From Amycolatopsis jiangsuensis (GTDB taxonomy: Bacteria > Actinomycetota > Actinomycetes > Mycobacteriales > Pseudonocardiaceae): a stretch of 64,000 nucleotides of DNA. Positions 59,176 through 64,000 of the stretch are shown here, piece by piece. Position 1 is the first letter of the stretch; each line of letters begins with the position of its first letter. The position numbers and the translations under genes are program-made. The notes below the pieces were generated by a model. It saw nothing but the letters and a program-made list of their open reading frames with translations, made no database searches and had not been told where the DNA came from. The DNA lies in the NCBI RefSeq assembly GCF_014204865.1, contig NZ_JACHMG010000001.1, positions 1,116,001 to 1,180,000 of the forward strand. Direction: 5' to 3'.

Positions 59176-59556
59176 TCAGCGCAGCTGTTCGAGGTCCTTC
59201 GCCGCGTGGGCGATTTCTTCGGCGAGGCGGCGGAGTTCCGTGGTGTCGGCGCCGTCGTGGGTGGCGGTGACGATGTCTTCGGCGGCGCAGCGCAGCTGGA
59301 AGAGCCGGTCCTGCAGCGCCGCGATCTCGGTGTCGGACAGGACGACCGCGTCCTCCGGGAGTCCGCTGCGTTGCAGGGCTGTCCGGCGTTCGTAGGCGCG
59401 CTGGCGGCAGGACTGGCCGCAGTAGCGGCGCCGGCGGCCGACGGTACCGGCTTCGGGCAGGCGGCGGCCGCACCAGCCGCAGTGTTTCGGAGCGTTGCTG
59501 CGGCGCGGCACGACTCGTTCGTCACCGGTCAGCGGGGTTTCGGCCAGTTCCCTCAC
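59176..59556 (-). CDS. Hypothetical protein with a Cys4 zinc motif and a helical tail
   Basis: A 126-residue protein from GTG 59556 (VRELAETPL); an ATG at 59625 in the same frame would overlap the divergent GDPD start. The motif HCGWCGRRLP then RRRYCGQSCRQRAYERR is a four-cysteine zinc site of the type found in small actinobacterial proteins of unknown function. A helical region (SDTEIAALQDRLFQLRCAAE, ELRRLAEEIAHAAKDLE) follows and may be coiled coil. I do not recognise a function. Confidence 0.65.
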   Translation of the reverse strand: MRELAETPLTGDERVVPRRSNAPKHCGWCGRRLPEAGTVGRRRRYCGQSCRQRAYERRTALQRSGLPEDAVVLSDTEIAALQDRLFQLRCAAEDIVTATHDGADTTELRRLAEEIAHAAKDLEQLR

Positions 59557-59623
59557 CCGCGGGACTCTATCCGTCCACCGCGTCAACACGCCGGGGCCAT
59601 GCCGGAGGGGCAGACTGGTACTC

Positions 59624-60409
59624 ATGCGTCCACCGTTTCCGTATCTGGCCGACCCGCTCCCCCGTGCGTTCGCCCACCGCGGGTGGCATCTGGGCGAGCT
59701 GGAGGGGATGGAGAACTCGCTGCCGGCGTTCCGCCAGGCGGTCGCCGAGGGATACCGCTACGTGGAGACGGACGTGCACGCGACCTCGGACGGTGTGGTG
59801 GTCGTGCATCACGACGACACCCTCGACCGCACCACCGACGGTGGCGGGTCGATCGCGGCGCAGACCTGGGAGCAGATCAAGCACGCGAAGATCGGGGGCC
59901 GCGCCGTGGTGTCGCGGCTGGAGGACGTGCTCGAGGAGCTGCCGGAGGCGTTCTTCAACATCGATGTGAAGGCTGATCAGGCCGCGGCGCCGTTCGTCCG
60001 GGTGCTGGAGCGGACCGGGGCGTTCGACCGGGTGGCCGCGGCGTCGTTCTCCGACGGGCGGCTCGCGCGGTTGCGCCGGATGGCCGGTCCGCGGCTGCTC
60101 ACGGCGATGGGCCCGCGTTCGGCTCTGCTGTTGTGGGTCAACGGCTGGGTGCCGTTGCTGCCGGTGAGCCGCTTGGCGAGCGGGTGGCTGGCACAGGTAC
60201 CGGTGCGGCAGGGGCCGTTGACGGTGGTGGACCGGGCGTTCGTGAAGTCCGCGGTGCGGCGCGGGTTCGAGGTGCACACGTGGACGATCGACGAGCCCGA
60301 CCAGATGCGGGAGCTGCTGGACCTCGGAGTGCACGGCATCGTCACCGACCGGCCGGATCTGCTGCGCGAGGTGTTGCGGGAGCGGGGCACCTGGCCCGAC
60401 GGTGGCTGA
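59624..60409 (+). CDS. Glycerophosphodiester phosphodiesterase family protein
   Basis: A 261-residue TIM-barrel enzyme. The catalytic and metal residues are visible: His18 in FAHRGWHLGE, Glu48 and Asp50 in YVETDVHATSDG, and His62/63 in VVVHHDDTLDRTTDG. Further on, FNIDVKADQAAAP gives the second acidic metal ligand and EVHTWTIDEPDQM is the family C-terminal strand. It hydrolyses glycerophosphodiesters to glycerol-3-phosphate and an alcohol in the cytoplasm (no signal peptide). A strong hairpin follows its stop. Confidence 0.92.
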   Translation: MRPPFPYLADPLPRAFAHRGWHLGELEGMENSLPAFRQAVAEGYRYVETDVHATSDGVVVVHHDDTLDRTTDGGGSIAAQTWEQIKHAKIGGRAVVSRLEDVLEELPEAFFNIDVKADQAAAPFVRVLERTGAFDRVAAASFSDGRLARLRRMAGPRLLTAMGPRSALLLWVNGWVPLLPVSRLASGWLAQVPVRQGPLTVVDRAFVKSAVRRGFEVHTWTIDEPDQMRELLDLGVHGIVTDRPDLLREVLRERGTWPDGG

Positions 60410-60411
60410 CG

Positions 60412-60458
60412 GCCGTTCCGGGCACCGCCGCGGGGTCACCGCGGCGGTGCCCGGAACG
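60412..60458. terminator. 21-bp perfect stem hairpin after GDPD gene
   Basis: Arms at 60412-60432 and 60438-60458 pair perfectly over 21 bp with the loop GGTCA, starting 2 bp after the GDPD stop. It is the strongest hairpin in the window. Confidence 0.8.
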
Positions 60459-60529
60459 GGGCGGCGCGAATGCCGGCACGGTGACCCTGCGGCCCGGAAC
60501 GGGGCGCGACCGGTGCCGCGGTGCACCGT

Positions 60530-60567
60530 GGCGGCGGGTCCGGCCCCGCCGCGGCGGACCCGCCGCC
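60530..60567. terminator. 13-bp stem hairpin after DinB gene
   Basis: GGCGGCGGGTCCG (60530-60542) and CGGACCCGCCGCC (60555-60567) pair perfectly with a 12-base loop. It ends 3 bp before the DinB stop codon on the opposite strand, so it serves the DinB transcript. Confidence 0.65.
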
Positions 60568-60570
60568 GGA

Positions 60571-61140
60571 TCAGCCGGCTTTGCGGCCGTCGATCGTTTC
60601 ACGCAGGATGTCCGCGTGCCCGGCGTGCTGGGTGGTTTCGGCGATGACGTGGATCAGCACGCGGCGGACGCTGTGCGCCGCGCCGGGTTCGTGCCAGGGG
60701 GCTTCCGGCAGCGGGTGGGTGCGCGACAGGTCGGTGATCGTGGCGATGATCTCCTCGCTGCGTGCGGCGACCTGCTCGTAGTGTTCGAGGACGCCGGCGA
60801 GGGTCTCCCCCGGTTGCATCCGGAACTCCTGCTGGCGCTCGGTCATCCACTGCGGGAACTCGCGGGCGGTGCCGGCGGCGATGTCCTGCCAGGTGACGCC
60901 GTCGGGCAGGGCGTAGTTCATCGCGGACGGCCCTTCGAGGACGAAGCTCAGCCAATTCCGCTCGACGGTGGCGACGTGCTTGATCAGGCCGCCGATGCAG
61001 AGTTCGCTGGCTGTCGGGGTTTCGCCCGCCTGCGCGTCGGTCAGTCCGCGGGCCGTGGCGGTCAGTGCGGCACGGGCGGCGGCGAGCTCGGCGAGGAGGT
61101 CGGCGCGTTCGCCTTCGAGCGTGGCGGGTGTGGTGGTCAC
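60571..61140 (-). CDS. DinB-family protein
   Basis: A 189-residue four-helix-bundle protein of the DinB/MST superfamily. Metal-ligand histidines are expected in GGLIKHVATVERNW and in HVIAETTQHAGHADILRE near the C-terminus. GERADLLAELAAARAALTAT is the first helix. Many such proteins are thiol transferases (mycothiol or bacillithiol linked) in actinobacteria. It is divergent from a WYL regulator, separated by a symmetric operator, so it is that regulator's likely target. Confidence 0.9.
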   Translation of the reverse strand: MTTTPATLEGERADLLAELAAARAALTATARGLTDAQAGETPTASELCIGGLIKHVATVERNWLSFVLEGPSAMNYALPDGVTWQDIAAGTAREFPQWMTERQQEFRMQPGETLAGVLEHYEQVAARSEEIIATITDLSRTHPLPEAPWHEPGAAHSVRRVLIHVIAETTQHAGHADILRETIDGRKAG

Positions 61141-61191
61141 GGTGGTCGGTTCCTTCCGTTCAGGGAGTTACGGGGGCCATTCTTGCGGTGA

Positions 61192-61214
61192 TAGCGGACA
61201 GAGGATGTCCGCTA
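61192..61214. promoter_or_regulatory. TAGCGGACA-N5-TGTCCGCTA operator
   Basis: Perfect 9-bp arms (61192-61200 and 61206-61214) lie in the 92-bp region between the divergent DinB and WYL-regulator genes, 19 bp before the regulator's start. This is the natural binding site for the adjacent regulator. Confidence 0.75.
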
Positions 61215-61232
61215 CTGGGTCATCATGGAGGG

Positions 61233-62186
61233 ATGCCGAAGACTTCCGCGCGGTTGCTGTCGCTGCTCTCGCTGCTGCAGGCGCGACGGGACTGGCCGGG
61301 TGCATTGTTGGCCGAGCGGCTGGAGGTGAGTCCGCGGACGGTGCGCCGGGACGTCGACCGGCTGCGTGAGCTGGGCTATCCGATCATGACGACGAAGGGG
61401 CCGGACGGCGGGTACCGGCTGGACGCGGGGAGCCGGCTGCCACCGTTGCTGTTCGACGACGAGCAGGCCGTCGCGCTCGTGCTTGCACTGCAGACCGCGG
61501 CGACGACCGGCGCCGGGATCGAGGAGGCAGCGGCGCGGGCGCTGGCCACGGTGCGGCAGGTGCTGCCCGCGCGGCTGCGGCACCGGGTCGACGCGTTTCG
61601 CGTCACCGCCGTCGAGCGCCCGGGTGCGCAGCCGTCTTCGCAGATCGATCCGCAGGTGCTCGTGGCGTTGGGAGCGGCCGTGCACGCGCGGGAGGTGCTG
61701 CGTTTCGGGTACGCGTCCGCGGACGAGCCGCGGCGGGTGGAGCCGCATCATCTGGTGACGTGGGGGCGCCGGTGGTACCTCGTCGCGTGGGACCTGGACC
61801 GGAAGGACTGGCGTATTTTCCGCGCGGACCGGGTCACCCCGCGGGTGCCGACCGGACCCCGGTTCGAGCCGCGTGCCCTGCCGGGTGGCGAGGTGTCCGC
61901 GTTCGTCGCCAGCCGGTTCCAGGGCACCGATCTTTCCGGTGCCTGGCCGTGCCGGGGCGAGGTGATCCTGCACGTGCCCGCGGCGGAGGTGTCGAGCTAC
62001 GCGCGGGACGGAGTCGTGGAAGAACTGGGTCCGGATCGCTGCCGCCTGGTGCTGGGTGCGTGGTCCTGGGCAGGGGTCGCCGCGGCGGTCAGCGCGTTCG
62101 ACGCGGATTTCGAGGTGGTCGGGCCGGCGGAGCTGAGGGAGGCGTTCGCGCTGCTGGGTCGCCGCTGCGGAAACGCCGCGGGATGA
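61233..62186 (+). CDS. YafY-type HTH/WYL-domain transcriptional regulator
   Basis: A 317-residue protein. The N-terminal DeoR-like HTH (RLLSLLSLLQARRDWPGALL, VSPRTVRRDVDRLRELGYP, GPDGGYRL) is followed by LPPLLFDDEQAVALVLALQT. The WYL domain is at about residues 140-220: RFGYASADEPRRVEPHHLV, RRWYLVAWDLDRKDWRIFR. WYL domains bind small ligands or single-stranded DNA. A WCX-like C-terminal domain follows. It is divergent from the DinB gene and presumably controls it through the 23-bp operator. Confidence 0.92.
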   Translation: MPKTSARLLSLLSLLQARRDWPGALLAERLEVSPRTVRRDVDRLRELGYPIMTTKGPDGGYRLDAGSRLPPLLFDDEQAVALVLALQTAATTGAGIEEAAARALATVRQVLPARLRHRVDAFRVTAVERPGAQPSSQIDPQVLVALGAAVHAREVLRFGYASADEPRRVEPHHLVTWGRRWYLVAWDLDRKDWRIFRADRVTPRVPTGPRFEPRALPGGEVSAFVASRFQGTDLSGAWPCRGEVILHVPAAEVSSYARDGVVEELGPDRCRLVLGAWSWAGVAAAVSAFDADFEVVGPAELREAFALLGRRCGNAAG

Positions 62187-62199
62187 GTGCGCCGGACGG

Positions 62200-62901
62200 T
62201 CAGCGAGGTGGCTTGCCTTTCCACGCGGCTTTCCAGGTCTTCGGGCCGAGGCGGCCGGAATCGTTGATGCCGTTGGCGCGCTGCAGGTCCAGTACGGCGG
62301 TGCGGGTCTTGTCGTAGTAGCAGCCGGTACCGCTGAAGCCGTAGCCGAAGGCGTTCATGCGCAGCTGGAAAGTGCGCAGCGCGGGGGCGCAGTCGCCGTA
62401 GGCGTAGACGAGGCCGGGCCAGGCCGGCATTTCCCCGGACGGCGGTGCCGGTGGCGGGGTGGGTTCCGGGGCCGGCGGCGCGGGCAGGCCGCCGCCACCC
62501 ATGTAGGCGGAGTCGTCGTAGGAGGGGACGCGTTTGCTGCGGGCGTCGCCGTCGGCGGCGAGGTTGAGCTTGCCGCCGCATTCCCACGGCTGCCAGCCGC
62601 GCATCCGGTACAGGTAGAGCGCGCGGTAGTCCTGCTCGCGCGGGCTGGCCTGGTCCGGCCGGCCCTGGCCGCCGACGCTGCGCCAGGTCGGCAGGTCGAA
62701 CTGGTAGGCGCCGTAGTAGCCGTTGCCGGTGTTGATGCTGTAGCGGCCGCTGGACTCGCACATGCGGAGCTTGGCCCAGGAGGTGGCGCTGGGGTCCGCG
62801 GACGCGGCGCCGGCGGCGACGAGCTGCAGCCCGAGGACGGCGGCCACGAGCAGCAGAGCCCTGATGGCGCCTCGCCGGACGGTGCGAACGCGGTGGGTCA
62901 T
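62200..62901 (-). CDS. Secreted Rpf-like transglycosylase with peptidoglycan-binding-like C-terminus
   Basis: A 233-residue secreted protein. The ATG at 62901 (MTHRVRTVRRG) opens a signal peptide with cleavage after about residue 35 (AGAASA/DPS). The resuscitation-promoting-factor/transglycosylase-like domain has WAKLRMCESSGRYSINTGNG with the catalytic Glu49, then YYGAYQFDLPTWRSVGG. A Pro-rich linker (PAPPAPEPTPPPAPP) leads to a C-terminal peptidoglycan-binding-like domain (LRTFQLRMNAFGYGFSGTG, RTAVLDLQRANGINDSG). It should cleave murein outside the cell during growth or resuscitation. Confidence 0.9.
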   Translation of the reverse strand: MTHRVRTVRRGAIRALLLVAAVLGLQLVAAGAASADPSATSWAKLRMCESSGRYSINTGNGYYGAYQFDLPTWRSVGGQGRPDQASPREQDYRALYLYRMRGWQPWECGGKLNLAADGDARSKRVPSYDDSAYMGGGGLPAPPAPEPTPPPAPPSGEMPAWPGLVYAYGDCAPALRTFQLRMNAFGYGFSGTGCYYDKTRTAVLDLQRANGINDSGRLGPKTWKAAWKGKPPR

Positions 62902-63148
62902 GAGGTGCACAGTAAGCACGTGACCCTTTGACCACAAGAGTCACACCACGAACAACAGTCTCACATGAAACACGCGAAATTCCCTGACGCGACACGCCCG
63001 GGCGGATATTTCTCCGGGTCCGCGAAACAGTGCCGAACAGAAACAGATGACAAACCGGACACGTAGTCCACGTCGTTCTCAGTGGTCCGGTCCCCGACCA
63101 GTACTGTGCGGCCTGACCTGGAGTTCCGGGAACGACGAGGAGCCATGG

Positions 63149-64000
63149 ATGACGCCGGCGCAGGCCCGGGACCACGCACGGGAACGGCGGGGCTGGTACT
63201 TCTACGACTGGGCCAATTCGCCGTTCTATTCGTCGACGACGACGGTGTTCGGCGCGCTGTACATGAGCACTGTGGCGGCGGCGGACGCCAAGCAGAACAT
63301 CACCCTCAACGGGGACAGCCCTTGTGTCGACTCCGCGGGAGCGGACGACAAGCTGAGCCACTGCGACGTGTCCCTGTTCGGGCTGCATTTCCCCGCCGGG
63401 TCGCTGTGGGGGTACCTGCTCGCGGTCGCGACCGTGGTGCAGGTGCTGGTGCTGCCGATCGCCGGGGCGGTGGCCGACCGCAGCCGCAGCAAACGCCGGA
63501 TCCTGGGCTGGTTCGCCGCGCTGGGTGCGCTCGCTTCGGCACTGATGTTCTTCATGGCCGGTTCGAACTGGCAGCTGGGGGCGGCGTTGTTCGTGGTGGC
63601 CAACATCGGCTACGGCGGTTCGCTGGTCGTCTACTACTCGTTCCTGACCGACATCGCCGGACCGGACGAGCGGGACGCCGTGTCGGCGAAGGGCTGGGCG
63701 TTCGGCTACCTCGGCGGCGGGCTCGCGCTGGGGCTGCAGCTGGCCTTCTACCTCAGCCGGGACGCGCTCGACGTGGACACCGGCACGGCGGTGCGGATCT
63801 GTTTCCTCACCTCCGGTCTGTGGTGGGCGCTGTTCACCATCCCGACGTTGCGTGCACTCCCCCGCGTGCACGCGCCGGCCGGGTCGCGGCCGGGTGGCAC
63901 CGTGCTGGGCGCCGGGTTCCGCGAACTGGGACGCACTGTGTCCGCGGCCCGGCAGTTCCCGCTCACACTGGCTTTCCTGGGCAGCTACCTGCTCTTCGCG
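63149..64000 (+). CDS. MFS transporter, UMF1/Atg22-like (cut by window end)
   Basis: The first 284 codons of a membrane protein. The ATG at 63149 has GAGGAG 7 bp upstream; an ATG at 63145 is out of frame. The start MTPAQARDHARERRGWYFYDWANSPFYSS is the UMF1-family signature (YDWANSPF). Membrane segments include WGYLLAVATVVQVLVLPIAG and LGAALFVVANIGYGGSLVVY. The TDIAGPDERDAVSAKGWAFGYLGGG loop is also typical. These carriers are annotated as MFS transporters of unknown, often amino-acid-like substrates. The C-terminal part is outside the window. Confidence 0.9.
   Translation, partial: MTPAQARDHARERRGWYFYDWANSPFYSSTTTVFGALYMSTVAAADAKQNITLNGDSPCVDSAGADDKLSHCDVSLFGLHFPAGSLWGYLLAVATVVQVLVLPIAGAVADRSRSKRRILGWFAALGALASALMFFMAGSNWQLGAALFVVANIGYGGSLVVYYSFLTDIAGPDERDAVSAKGWAFGYLGGGLALGLQLAFYLSRDALDVDTGTAVRICFLTSGLWWALFTIPTLRALPRVHAPAGSRPGGTVLGAGFRELGRTVSAARQFPLTLAFLGSYLLFA

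Noticed and set aside
62902..63148. c-di-AMP riboswitch upstream of the Rpf-like gene
   Set aside because: Such riboswitches occur before rpf genes in actinobacteria, but I could not find the conserved core in this 247-bp region.
61997..63871. Minus-strand open frame of 624 codons
   Set aside because: It crosses three convincing genes in the wrong frame; composition is Arg/His/Gln rich without domains.

Overview
This looks like a chromosomal segment of a very high-GC actinomycete, most probably Pseudonocardiaceae (Amycolatopsis-like). The pointers are third codon positions that are almost all G or C, frequent GTG/TTG starts, and actinobacterial families: DUF3090, an SCO1664-type kinase-like protein, DUF3097, a TIGR03668 PPOX/F420 protein, an Rpf-like muralytic protein, and an ECF42 sigma factor paired with a DGPF protein. 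No rRNA, tRNA or CRISPR array was seen. Genus is inferred from family content, not from a search.

Layout. 1-3.1 kb: LacI regulator tail, then a double-HTH Lrp/AsnC regulator divergent from a DHA2 drug exporter. 3.1-14.8 kb: a catabolic island with three DHDPS-family lyase paralogs, two FCD-type GntR regulators, a GlcD-type FAD oxidase, an aldehyde dehydrogenase of the 2-oxoglutarate-semialdehyde type, two transporters and dihydroxyacetone-kinase subunits (dhaK, dhaL). Its three promoter regions each carry a dyad with a TGTAAC/GTTACA- or ATTACA-like half-site. This suggests one regulon for uptake and breakdown of an unidentified hydroxy- or sugar-acid. 14.9-18.2 kb: a coupled peptidase operon (S9, S66) with a PPOX protein. 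18.3-25.4 kb: conserved actinobacterial housekeeping-type genes (DUF3090, two kinase-like proteins, DUF3097, NfeD, SPFH) interrupted by a frameshifted membrane/secreted gene. 25.4-30.8 kb: MHS transporter, SGNH hydrolase, CGNR protein, zinc ribbon, TetR/SDR pair, pentapeptide-repeat protein.

30.8-35 kb is an accessory patch: a tyrosine recombinase, an AraC pseudogene with an internal deletion, a divergent alpha/beta-hydrolase pseudogene with four single-base losses, then an undescribed zinc-headed coiled-coil protein whose promoter carries a 16-bp-stem hairpin and two near-identical TTACGTAA palindromes. 35-51 kb: many regulator/enzyme pairs (SDR, MmyB-like HTH, methyltransferases, isochorismatase-like, MarR/MFS, SprT-like, TetR/monooxygenase, SNF2 helicase/SWIM, TetR/AidB).

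51-57.4 kb is a second accessory patch: ECF42/DGPF, an ArsR gene joined to a truncated NmrA gene, about 0.7 kb without a convincing gene, two ATAAT-N4-ATTAT palindromes, a second tyrosine recombinase, about 0.6 kb of degenerate repeats including three tandem 32-bp units, and an 81-bp near-copy of the first exporter gene abutting a flavin monooxygenase. That monooxygenase has two contiguous 16-bp operators upstream and no regulator next to it. 57.5-64 kb: a secreted protease with two trypsin-like domains, GDPD, DinB/WYL regulator pair, an Rpf-like secreted protein, and the start of a UMF1-type transporter cut by the window edge.
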